The notes beneath the pieces were generated by a model. It did not search any database. It was not told where the DNA came from and was given only the letters and a program-made list of their open reading frames with translations. This document shows positions 1 through 7,266 of a stretch of DNA of 64,000 bases, piece after piece. Location of the stretch: positions 248,001 through 312,000 of the forward strand of contig NZ_JABGCG010000004.1 of NCBI RefSeq assembly GCF_019799925.1, read 5' to 3'. This DNA is from Blastococcus sp. CPCC 205250. GTDB taxonomy: Bacteria > Actinomycetota > Actinomycetes > Mycobacteriales > Geodermatophilaceae. Each line of letters opens with the position of its first letter. Positions within the stretch are counted from its first letter, which is position 1. The translations under genes and the position numbers were made by a program.

Positions 1-1
1 C

Positions 2-130
2 GTCACGCCGGACTACCCGATGCAGACGATGCTCGCGGTCTTCGACTTCCCGGAGAAGGCCGTCCCCGGGGAGCCCTACACCGAGCCGGAGCTGGTGGTC
101 GACTGGATCCGCGGCGAGCCGCTCGGCTGA
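2..130 (+). CDS. C-terminal fragment of an unidentified protein (cut by window edge)
   Basis: Only the last 42 codons and the TGA stop are inside the window, so the start and most of the protein are missing. The visible tail looks like soluble protein and ends WIRGEPLG. Codons carry G or C at nearly every third position, as in the neighbours, which supports real coding sequence. The gene converges on the exporter gene that ends 6 bases further on, with no obvious hairpin between them. I cannot name a family from this fragment. Confidence 0.6.
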   Translation, partial: VTPDYPMQTMLAVFDFPEKAVPGEPYTEPELVVDWIRGEPLG

Positions 131-136
131 GCGCGC

Positions 137-958
137 TCAGTCGAACAGCGGGCGCAGGTTCTCGGTCCAGACGTCCGCGCCGACCCGGACGATCAACGCG
201 GATACGACGACCAGGAAGGCGATCCGGATGAAGCGGCTGCCCCGCGCGGTCGCCGTCCGGGAGCCCAGGTAGCCGCCGAGCACGTTGGCCGCACCCATGA
301 CCAGCCCCAGGCCCCAGAAGACCGCGCCGGTCGACGCGAACACCACCAGCGCCCCCACGTTGGTGGCGACGTTGACGATCTTGGCCTTGGCGCTGGCGTT
401 GAGGAAGTCGTAGCCCAGCAGCGACACCATCGCGAACACCAGGAACGACCCGGTGCCCGGTCCCAGGATGCCGTCGTAGAAGCCGATGGCCGCGCCGATG
501 CCCACGGCGATCCCGTGGTGCCGGCGGCCGGTGTGCCGCAGGGCGGTCGTCTCCCCCAGCGAGGGCCGCAGCAGGGTGAACGCGCCGATGCCGACCAGCG
601 CCACGACGATCACCGGCTTGAACACCGACGCCGGCAGGAGGGCGGCGACCGAGGCGCCGGCCGCGCTGGCGACCAGCGCGGTCGCGGCCATGGGCAGCGC
701 GGTGCGCAGGTCCGGGTGCACGCGGCGGGCGTAGGTGACCGCGCTGGTGGTGGTGCCGAACACCGAGGAGAGCTTGTTCGTGGCCAGCGCCTGCACCGGG
801 CTCAGACCCGGCACGAGCAGCAGCGCCGGGAGCTGCAGCAGGCCCCCGCCGCCGACGACGGCGTCGATCCAGCCCGCCGCGAAGGCGGCCAGCAACAGCA
901 GGAGCAGGGTGGTGGTGGTGAGGCCGTCGGGCAGGAGGCCGGCCGGCAGCGCGTCCAT
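137..958 (-). CDS. TSUP family (TauE/SafE-like) membrane transporter
   Basis: A 273-residue polytopic membrane protein of the sulfite exporter TauE/SafE (TSUP, DUF81) family, thought to export small organosulfur or sulfite-like anions across the cytoplasmic membrane. A long hydrophobic stretch near residues 16-30 is followed by the glycine-rich GWIDAVVGGGG segment and then ALATNKLSSVFGT, both typical of the first half of the family. The duplicated pattern recurs as GFYDGILGPGTG near residue 160. Length matches the usual 250-270 residues. It starts at ATG and has no partner gene on its strand; the substrate cannot be read from sequence. Confidence 0.88.
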   Translation of the reverse strand: MDALPAGLLPDGLTTTTLLLLLLAAFAAGWIDAVVGGGGLLQLPALLLVPGLSPVQALATNKLSSVFGTTTSAVTYARRVHPDLRTALPMAATALVASAAGASVAALLPASVFKPVIVVALVGIGAFTLLRPSLGETTALRHTGRRHHGIAVGIGAAIGFYDGILGPGTGSFLVFAMVSLLGYDFLNASAKAKIVNVATNVGALVVFASTGAVFWGLGLVMGAANVLGGYLGSRTATARGSRFIRIAFLVVVSALIVRVGADVWTENLRPLFD

Positions 959-1212
959 CCCCTGCCTCCCCCGGACGACGGCGCCAGGGAGAGGTCACGG
1001 CCCCGGCGCGGGGGTTCAACGACCACGCCGGGGCCGGTCAGACCGGGTCTACCCGAACAGGCGCACTGTGAACCCCGTTCGCCTCATCCTCTCCTGCTCC
1101 GGGACCGGCGTAGCGTCGGGGTGTCGGTCCTCCTCGCGCGCCGCCTCGACGCGGCGCCGGACACGACGATCGACCATCCCGCCGCACCCGGCGGAGTCAG
1201 GGCGTCAGCACC

Positions 1213-1410
1213 ATGGCCCACAGCGCGTTCCCCACCTCCTACGTCACCGGCGGCGCCGTCGCCACGCCCGAGCGCGAGGCCGCCGGCGGCGAGGCCGCGG
1301 GCTGCCCCGCCTGCCCGCACGCGGTCGACGCCCACGACCCGATCAGCCTGCGGTTCTGCCGCGCGACCGCCGCCGGGACGGCCGACCGCGGCTGCATCTG
1401 CCGCTCCTGA
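1213..1410 (+). CDS. Small Cys-rich conserved-type hypothetical protein
   Basis: A 65-residue protein with a metal-site-like distribution of residues in its second half: CPACPH, then DAHD, RFC, and a closing RGCICRS. The paired cysteines and histidines suggest a small zinc-binding or Fe-binding fold, but I do not recognise a named family. It begins at an ATG after a 254-base gap that also serves the divergent transporter gene; that gap contains TAGCGT about 100 bases upstream of the start as the only promoter-like hexamer I can see. The function is unknown. The fixed Cys spacing argues that this small frame is real. Confidence 0.6.
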   Translation: MAHSAFPTSYVTGGAVATPEREAAGGEAAGCPACPHAVDAHDPISLRFCRATAAGTADRGCICRS

Positions 1411-1610
1411 CCCACTCCTGAGCCGTGCCCGCTGCCGCCCGAGGAGGCCGGCAGCGGGGACGTGCTGGACGTGGGGCCTAGTCTGGTAGCGCACGGGCAT
1501 GGACCGGATGCGTTCGGTGTTGAGCTCGTGGAGGTCCGCCCACCGACGGGCGTCGATCTCCACACCCTCGTGCACCCGACATCCGCTCCCGCGAAGGACC
1601 CTGCCTGCCC

Positions 1611-3407
1611 GTGACCTCTCCCCAGTCCGACACCGCCCGTCGCCGGGACCGTTCCGCCCGCGAGTCGACCGCTCGCGACAGCTCCCGCGCCGCCGCGCGG
1701 GAGGAGCGGCAGGCCCAGCAGAGCTGGGTGGAGGGGGCGGCGCCCTCGCTGCCGGTCCGGACGGTGCGGCCGGCCGAGGTCGTCTTCCACCTCGGCCCCA
1801 CCAACTCCGGCAAGACCTACGACTCCCTGCAGGCCCTGGCCGCCGGCGGGTCCGGCGTCTACGCCGCGCCGCTGCGCCAGCTGGCCCACGAGGCGTACGC
1901 GAAGCTGTCGGCCCTGCTCCCCGCCGGGACCGTCGGCCTGTCCACCGGCGAGGAGGAGATCGACCCCGGCGCGCCGATCGTCTGCTGCACGGTGGAGAAG
2001 GCCCCGATGCGTGGCGACCTCCTCGTCCTCGACGAGTCGCACTGGGTCGCCGACCCCGAGCGCGGCCACCACTGGGCGCGGCTGCTGCTCACCGGCGAGT
2101 ACCGGGAGATGCACCTGATCTCCGCCGCCGAGGCCTACCTGCTGCTCAAGCCGCTGGTGTCCGACGCCGAGCACGTCACGGTCGTCAACCACAAGCGGCT
2201 GTCCCGGCTCGACGTCCTCAAGGCCCCCGTGCGGCCGGAGACGGTCCGCCCGCAGACGCTGGTCGTGGCCTTCTCCCGCAAGAACGTCTACGCCGTCGCC
2301 GCCGCGCTGCACGCGCACCGGCCCGGCAAGGTCGGCGTCCTCTACGGGGCGCTGCCCCCGGCCACGCGCCGCGAGGTGATCGACCAGTTCACCACCGGCG
2401 AGTTCGACGTGCTGGTGACCACCGACGTGATCGGTCACGGCATCAACGTGCCGGCCACCACGGTGCTGTTCGCCGAGACCACCAAGTTCGACGGCGAGCG
2501 GGTCCGCCCGCTGCGCTCCTGGGAGACGGCCCAGATCGCCGGCCGGGCCGGCCGCTACGGCCTGACCGGTCACGGCCAGGTGGGCGTGCTGACCGGCGTG
2601 ACCGGGCTGCGCCCGGACCAGACGCTGCTGGCCGCCGGTGCCGCCGTCGCCCGCGGCGACGCCATGAGCGACCTGCCCAAGCGCGCCCCCCGGCTGCGGC
2701 CGGAGCTCGCGGACCTCGGCGCGTTCGAGGCCGTGGACCTCCCCGAGGCCCTGACCCGGTGGATGGCGTGGGCGCGGGCCGCCACCCGCGACGAGGCGAT
2801 GACCGCCGACGACGTCAGCACCCTGGTGATGCGGGTGCACGCGCTGCTGCCGCTGCTGCGCGGGCCGCTCGGCGCCGCCGGCGACCTGGACACCGTGTGG
2901 CGCCTGGTCAACCTGGCCATCGACTACGACCCGCCGCGCCGGACCCGCTGGCTGACGCTGGCCCGTGCCGCGCTGCAGCACGCCGTCGGCCTGCCGGTCC
3001 CGCCGGAGACGGTGCTGCCCGACGTGCCGCGCGGCGGCAGCGTGGAGGACCACGAGCAGGCCGCCGCGGCTGCCCGGGACGCCCAGACGCTGCTCCGCCG
3101 CTTCCCCGGGGTCGCCGGGCTGACCAGCGACGACGCCGCCTGGGTCGAGGAGGAGTGCGCCGAGAGCATCTCCGTGCTGCTGCCCGGCGCGATCTCCACG
3201 GTCCGCACCGCCACGTGCCGCGAGTGCGGCCGCGCGGTCGGGCCCCGGTTCACCACCTGCCGGCCGTGCAGCGCACCGGCCGGACGCGGGGGCGGGGACG
3301 CCGACCGTCGTCCCGCCGCCGGCAACCGCCGGGCCGCGGGACGGGCCGCCGGCCGCGCTCTCGGCGGGCGGCAGGGCGGGCCGCGGGGCCGGTCGCGCCG
3401 CGGCTGA
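1611..3407 (+). CDS. Suv3-like DExH RNA/DNA helicase with C-terminal zinc ribbon
   Basis: A 598-residue superfamily 2 helicase. Walker A is GPTNSGKT (residues 62-69), the wording typical of the Suv3 group of RNA helicases, and Walker B is LVLDESH (about 138-144). Helicase motif V is seen in VTTDVIGHGINVP and motif VI in QIAGRAGRYG (308-317). Near residues 536-557 two Cys pairs (CREC and CRPC) form a zinc ribbon, and a basic Gly/Arg tail follows, as in nucleic-acid-binding ends. The GTG start was chosen because the next upstream frame is unrelated; an AAGGA lies 14 bases ahead, which is a long spacing. Suv3 relatives unwind RNA for degradosome-like turnover; that role here is inference. Confidence 0.85.
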   Translation: MTSPQSDTARRRDRSARESTARDSSRAAAREERQAQQSWVEGAAPSLPVRTVRPAEVVFHLGPTNSGKTYDSLQALAAGGSGVYAAPLRQLAHEAYAKLSALLPAGTVGLSTGEEEIDPGAPIVCCTVEKAPMRGDLLVLDESHWVADPERGHHWARLLLTGEYREMHLISAAEAYLLLKPLVSDAEHVTVVNHKRLSRLDVLKAPVRPETVRPQTLVVAFSRKNVYAVAAALHAHRPGKVGVLYGALPPATRREVIDQFTTGEFDVLVTTDVIGHGINVPATTVLFAETTKFDGERVRPLRSWETAQIAGRAGRYGLTGHGQVGVLTGVTGLRPDQTLLAAGAAVARGDAMSDLPKRAPRLRPELADLGAFEAVDLPEALTRWMAWARAATRDEAMTADDVSTLVMRVHALLPLLRGPLGAAGDLDTVWRLVNLAIDYDPPRRTRWLTLARAALQHAVGLPVPPETVLPDVPRGGSVEDHEQAAAAARDAQTLLRRFPGVAGLTSDDAAWVEEECAESISVLLPGAISTVRTATCRECGRAVGPRFTTCRPCSAPAGRGGGDADRRPAAGNRRAAGRAAGRALGGRQGGPRGRSRRG

Positions 3408-3450
3408 CCGGCGGTCGCCGGCCACCCCCGACGGCGGCCCACTGACCGCC

Positions 3451-3482
3451 GGTGTGCCCCGGGTCGTCGCCCGGGGCACACC
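3451..3482. terminator. Bidirectional hairpin terminator
   Basis: A perfect 13-base-pair stem (3451-3463 with 3470-3482) encloses a 6-base loop TCGTCG. It lies between the 3' ends of the helicase gene and the convergent cell-wall protein gene, so it can serve both. There is no T-run, as usual in high-GC actinobacteria. Confidence 0.8.
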
Positions 3483-3484
3483 GC

Positions 3485-4513
3485 TCAGTTGTAGTTCACG
3501 TGCACGTGGTCGAAGTGGTTGGCCGTGACGCCACCGCGGTCGGCCATGGTCGACCAGGAACCGCCCGGGGACTGCAGGATCCGCTGCTCCCAGATGATGT
3601 AGTCCACGCCGAGCTCGTTCCAGTGCGCGAGGTGGTAGGCCACGATCGCGTCGCCGAGCGAGGCGTTGGTCATCACCATGTAGTCCAGCGCGTTGCCCGA
3701 CGGGTGACCCGCCGGGTCGGTGGCGCTGGGCCGGGTGCCGCCGAGGGTGATGGACCCCGCGCCGGGCACGTTGCTGACCACGGCGTTGGCCGCGGCCTGC
3801 ACCCGCGAGGACACCGGGCCCGACGTGTTGTTGATCCGGGCGACGATGCTGACCGCGGTCCCGGCGGCGGCCGCGGCCGGACCCTCGTCCGCGGAGGCCG
3901 AGGACGACGACGAGGACGACGACGCGGCGGGGGCCTCGGCCTCCTCGGCAGCGGCAGCAGCCTCGGCCGCGGCCTGCGCGGCGGCGGCCGCCTCGGCCTC
4001 GGCCTGCGCGCGGGCGGCCGCGGCGGCGGCCTCGGCCTCGGCCCGCTGCCGGTCGAGCACCGCCTGGTCGGCGGCGAACTGCGCCTGGGCGGCCGCGACC
4101 TCCGCGGCGTCCCGGCTGCCGCGGCTGGCCGCCAGCGCCGAGAGTGGCTCGAGGTCGGGCTCGGTGGCGGCCGGGGAGCTCTGGGCGGTGAGGCCCAGGG
4201 CCTGGGCGACGCTGACGGACTCCGCGACCTCGGCCTCGGCCTGGGCGGCGGGGTCGACGCCGATCAGGAGGTTGACCAGGACCGCGCCGGCGGCGGCGAC
4301 CCCGAGGTAGACGCCGGGACGGCGCAGCGCCACCGGCCGGCGGCGGGGGGCGGGCGCGGGCTCGACCGGGAGGTCCAGCGGCGCGGTCAGGGCCTCGGCG
4401 GGCTGCGCGGTCAGGGAGACGGTGGCCGGCGCCGGCGCCGGCGTCCGCGGGGCGACGGCGGTGTCGCGGTGCCGCGGGGTGGGGCGGTGCGTGGGGGCGG
4501 GACGGTGCTGCAT
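3485..4513 (-). CDS. Membrane-anchored or secreted cell-wall protein with ARB_07466-like C-terminal domain
   Basis: A 342-residue protein with a Pro/Arg-rich cytoplasmic start, one hydrophobic segment at about residues 68-85, a long Ala/Glu-rich region (about 130-210, likely extended or coiled), a Ser run, and a C-terminal domain from about 230. That domain has HPSGNALD (His270, Asp277) and ends HFDHVHVNYN (His336 and His338), a pattern like the H-x6-D and HxH zinc ligands of LAS/M15-type peptidases; the ARB_07466-like domain is known from actinobacterial wall hydrolase candidates. The frame stays open upstream to 4759, but that part overlaps the riboswitch, so the ATG at 4513 with GGAG ahead is preferred. 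Peptidoglycan cleavage is inferred from fold and riboswitch control. Confidence 0.75.
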   Translation of the reverse strand: MQHRPAPTHRPTPRHRDTAVAPRTPAPAPATVSLTAQPAEALTAPLDLPVEPAPAPRRRPVALRRPGVYLGVAAAGAVLVNLLIGVDPAAQAEAEVAESVSVAQALGLTAQSSPAATEPDLEPLSALAASRGSRDAAEVAAAQAQFAADQAVLDRQRAEAEAAAAAARAQAEAEAAAAAQAAAEAAAAAEEAEAPAASSSSSSSSASADEGPAAAAAGTAVSIVARINNTSGPVSSRVQAAANAVVSNVPGAGSITLGGTRPSATDPAGHPSGNALDYMVMTNASLGDAIVAYHLAHWNELGVDYIIWEQRILQSPGGSWSTMADRGGVTANHFDHVHVNYN

Positions 4514-4769
4514 GGGGTGGGGGTGCTCCGGGGGTCGCGGCGCAGCGCGCAGGGCGCGGCTGCGGGGGGACGTGCAGGGCAGCGGGGCGCGGCGGGGCCG
4601 GGCTCGCCGGGGCACCGGGACGGCGGAGGACGCCGGTCGAGCGCAGGTGCTCGACGGTGGTGCACCGGGGAGCGGCGTCGGCTGCCGACGGCCGCGGGTC
4701 CTCAGCTGCGCTGACGCACCCTGCCCGTGGCTGCGGTGCGGGGTCGTGCGAGGGGACACAAGCGCGCCA
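4514..4769 (-). other. GC-rich untranslated leader between riboswitch and gene
   Basis: About 250 bases of leader separate the riboswitch from the chosen ATG. It reads as an open frame but codes for a Pro/Arg-rich low-complexity string, consistent with untranslated GC-rich DNA. I can pick out no single convincing terminator or anti-terminator stem here. Confidence 0.4.
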
Positions 4770-4930
4770 TCCGGCGGCTCTCCGTTCTTCCGTCTGCCGC
4801 CTACCGAGTTAGCTGACGGGTTCGGGCGGGAAGCAGCCCTACACGCCCCGGACGGGTCCGGAGGCGACGATTCACCCCAGTACTGCGGTGGGTCCCCGGC
4901 TCACCCCGGAGGGCGACTCGGCGGCGTCCA
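4770..4930 (-). promoter_or_regulatory. Cyclic di-AMP riboswitch (ydaO/yuaA type)
   Basis: Read on the minus strand, this leader contains three blocks of the ydaO/yuaA consensus in the right order: GCCGGGGACCCACC (4900-4887), GGGGTGAATC (4878-4869), and a block from 4825 to 4796 that includes CCGAACCCGTCAGCTAAC followed by TCGGTAGGCGGC. A closing hairpin pairs GGCGGC (4801-4796) with GCCGCC (4778-4773). In actinobacteria this class commonly sits ahead of genes for wall hydrolases and resuscitation factors and turns them off when c-di-AMP binds. The outer boundaries are approximate because I could not fold it. Confidence 0.9.
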
Positions 4931-4975
4931 CCCGGGTGCCCCGGACGGGGACGTGGTGACCGGACGGACGCGGTC

Positions 4976-5004
4976 ACGGTAGCCGCGTTATCGAGTCGTG
5001 ACAA
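4976..5004 (-). promoter_or_regulatory. Sigma-70-type promoter for the riboswitch transcript
   Basis: On the minus strand TTGTCA (5004-4999) and TACCGT (4981-4976) are separated by exactly 17 bases. Transcription would begin near 4969, about 40 bases ahead of the riboswitch, giving a leader of roughly 455 bases. Confidence 0.65.
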
Positions 5005-5145
5005 ACCGTTCGGGGCCGTCCGGACGCTTCCTGCGGCGTGTCTCACGTGACAGGGACCGGGTCGCCGTGCTCCGCGGGCGCGCGACCTCGGGGACCGCGC
5101 AGGATCCCCTGGACAAAAGCGAATGCCCCGTTCACGATTCGCTCC

Positions 5146-6540
5146 ATGCTGATCGACATCGCCGACTACCGCTCCTGGGACGCCGTCGACATGGCCCGGC
5201 TCGTGCGCCGCGGCGAGGTGTGCGCCGGGGACCTCGCCGAGACCGCGCTCGCCCTCGCCGACGCACTCCCCGGCCTCAACGCCGTCGCCGACCGCGCCGA
5301 GCCGGCCCCCACCGGGAGCGGCCCGCTGGCCGGCGTGCCGTTCGCCGTCAAGGAGCTGCTCGCCTGGCCCGGCCTGCCCTGGACGATGGGCTCCCGGCTG
5401 ATGCGGGCCGCCCCCGCGCCGGGGCCGTCGCTGTACGCCGCGCGGCTGCGGGAGTCCGGGCTGAACGTCCTGTTCTCCACCACGAGCTCGGAGTTCGGCC
5501 TGCTGGGCAGCACCGAGTCCGCGCTGCGCGGCACGACCGCCAACCCGTGGGGTCCCGGCCTCTCGGCCGGGGGATCCTCCGGCGGTTCGGCCGCGCTCGT
5601 CGCCGCCGGCGTCCTCCCGATGGCCCACGGCAACGACGGCGGCGGCTCGCTGCGCGTCCCGGCCGCGCTCACCGGGATCCTGGGCTTCCTCCCCTCGCGC
5701 GGCCGCTGCGCGCCGGCCGGTCCCGACGTCCCGGGCCTGCCGGCCCTCGTGGTCGAGCACTGCATGAGCCGTACGGTGCGCGACAGTGCCCACCTCCTCG
5801 CGGTCACCGAGCGCACCGGACCGGACGCCGTCCACCCGCCGGTCGGCCTGGTCGAGGGCCCCGACCCCGCGCGGCTGCGCATCGGCGTGCTGGTCCCGAC
5901 GCTGCTGGGGGCCGAGCCCGAGCCGGCGGTGCGACGCGAGCTGGAGCGGGCCGCGGCGCTGTGCGCCTCGCTCGGGCACGCGGTCGAGGAGGTGGGCATC
6001 CCCGACGTGGACGGCGCCGCGCTGCGGGACGGCTTCTTCACCGCCGCGGCGCGGACGATGGCCGACGTCGTGGCGATGGCGACCGGCGCGCTCGGCCGGC
6101 CCCCGGGCGCCGAGGAGCTCGAGCCCTTCACGCTGGAGCTCGCCGAGTGGGCCGCGACCCTGGCTCCGGAGGACTCCGCCGCCACGGAGGAGGCGTTCAC
6201 CGCCGCCGCCCGGGCGTACCTGCGGGTCTTCGAGCGGTGCGACGTCGTGCTCAGCCCCACGCTGGCGCGGGTGTCCTGGCCGGTCGGGCACCTCTCCCCC
6301 GCGGCCGGTCGGGAGACCCTCGTCCGGCGCACGCAGGAGGCGGTGGGCTACACCCCGGTGCACAACGTGGCAGGGTGCCCGGCCGTGTCCCTCCCCCTCG
6401 GCCGCGACGGCGGGCTGCCCGTGGGCGTGCACGCGGCCGCCGCCCCCGGCGCCGACCGGCTCCTGCTCTCCCTGGCCTACGAGCTGGAGGCCGCCGCGCC
6501 GTGGGCCGACGTCCGGCCCGACACCGCCTGGCTGGCCTGA
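5146..6540 (+). CDS. Amidase signature family hydrolase
   Basis: A 464-residue amidase signature (AS) enzyme that hydrolyses an amide to acid and ammonia or amine in the cytoplasm; the substrate is not predictable. The Ser-cisSer-Lys triad is present: Lys69 in GVPFAVKELLAW, Ser144 in AGGSSGGSAAL and Ser168 in GNDGGGSLRVPA, with the 24-residue gap between the two serines typical of the family. The ATG at 5146 is chosen because residues from there match where AS enzymes begin; a GTG at 5038 would add a basic, unlikely leader. No strong ribosome site is seen. Its stop overlaps the start of the TetR gene, so the regulator probably controls this enzyme. Confidence 0.87.
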   Translation: MLIDIADYRSWDAVDMARLVRRGEVCAGDLAETALALADALPGLNAVADRAEPAPTGSGPLAGVPFAVKELLAWPGLPWTMGSRLMRAAPAPGPSLYAARLRESGLNVLFSTTSSEFGLLGSTESALRGTTANPWGPGLSAGGSSGGSAALVAAGVLPMAHGNDGGGSLRVPAALTGILGFLPSRGRCAPAGPDVPGLPALVVEHCMSRTVRDSAHLLAVTERTGPDAVHPPVGLVEGPDPARLRIGVLVPTLLGAEPEPAVRRELERAAALCASLGHAVEEVGIPDVDGAALRDGFFTAAARTMADVVAMATGALGRPPGAEELEPFTLELAEWAATLAPEDSAATEEAFTAAARAYLRVFERCDVVLSPTLARVSWPVGHLSPAAGRETLVRRTQEAVGYTPVHNVAGCPAVSLPLGRDGGLPVGVHAAAAPGADRLLLSLAYELEAAAPWADVRPDTAWLA

Positions 6541-7148
6541 TGGCCCAGGTCCTCAAGCCCGAGGTCCGCGCGCGCATCGAGGCGGCCGCACTGCGCTGCT
6601 TCGCCGACCGCGGGTACCCCGGCACGTCGATGGCCGCGATCGCGGCCGAGGCGGGGACCGCACCGGCCAACCTCTACCGATACGTGGCCGACAAGGAGGC
6701 GCTGTTCGCCGCCGTCGTCCCACCCGGCCTGGCGGCCCGGCACGACGAGCTGCTCGACACCCGGGTCGCCGCCCTGACCGAGGGGCCGGCGCGGCGGACG
6801 GCGGCCGCCGACGAGCTGCTGGAGTTCTGGCTCGACCAGCGCCTGGCCGTCGTCGTGCTGCTCGACCGCGCGGAGGGCACCCCGCTCGCCGGGTACCCGG
6901 GACGCTTCGTCGCGCGGCTGGTCGAGCACGCCGAGCGCTCGCTGGGGTCACCGCCGCCGGCCGCGGCCCACCGGGTCCTGGAGGTGGTGTTCGACAACAC
7001 CCGCCGGGCGCTGGCGTCGCTGCTCAGGACCGCCCGGGACCGCGACGAGGCCCGGGCGCTCGTCGAGACCTTCTGGCGCTACCAGGTGCCCGGGCTGGAG
7101 GCGCTCCTCGCGCACGTGCGGGCGACCGGTGCGGCCCGGAACGAGTGA
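6540..7148 (+). CDS. TetR/AcrR family transcriptional regulator
   Basis: A 202-residue TetR-family repressor. The N-terminal helix-turn-helix is clear: AALRCFADRGYPGTSMAAIA, then EAGTAPANLYRYVADKEALF (about residues 14-53), followed by an all-helical ligand and dimer domain. The ATG overlaps the amidase TGA (TGATG), so the two are translationally coupled and likely form one operon. The likely ligand is an amide or product handled by the amidase, which is inference from position only. Confidence 0.85.
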   Translation: MAQVLKPEVRARIEAAALRCFADRGYPGTSMAAIAAEAGTAPANLYRYVADKEALFAAVVPPGLAARHDELLDTRVAALTEGPARRTAAADELLEFWLDQRLAVVVLLDRAEGTPLAGYPGRFVARLVEHAERSLGSPPPAAAHRVLEVVFDNTRRALASLLRTARDRDEARALVETFWRYQVPGLEALLAHVRATGAARNE

Positions 7149-7266
7149 CAAGACCCACTGCCGTCATCCGATCGCCACAGGATCGGTAAGTTGCCCAGCC
7201 AGCGGACCGCAGCGCGCACGTCGGGTGGCGCGGTGGAGACGTGTTCCGCGAGGGAGAGGTGCAGTC

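Noticed and set aside
1239..3479. A 746-codon open frame opposite the Suv3-like helicase
   Set aside because: Helicase motifs settle the plus strand; the other frame has no domain and low complexity.
3485..4759. A 424-residue version of the wall protein starting at 4759
   Set aside because: The first 82 residues would be Pro/Arg nonsense and the start would lie inside the riboswitch; the ATG at 4513 is more sensible.
5038..6540. A 500-residue version of the amidase
   Set aside because: The added N-terminus is basic and unlike AS enzymes, and no ribosome site supports the GTG at 5038.
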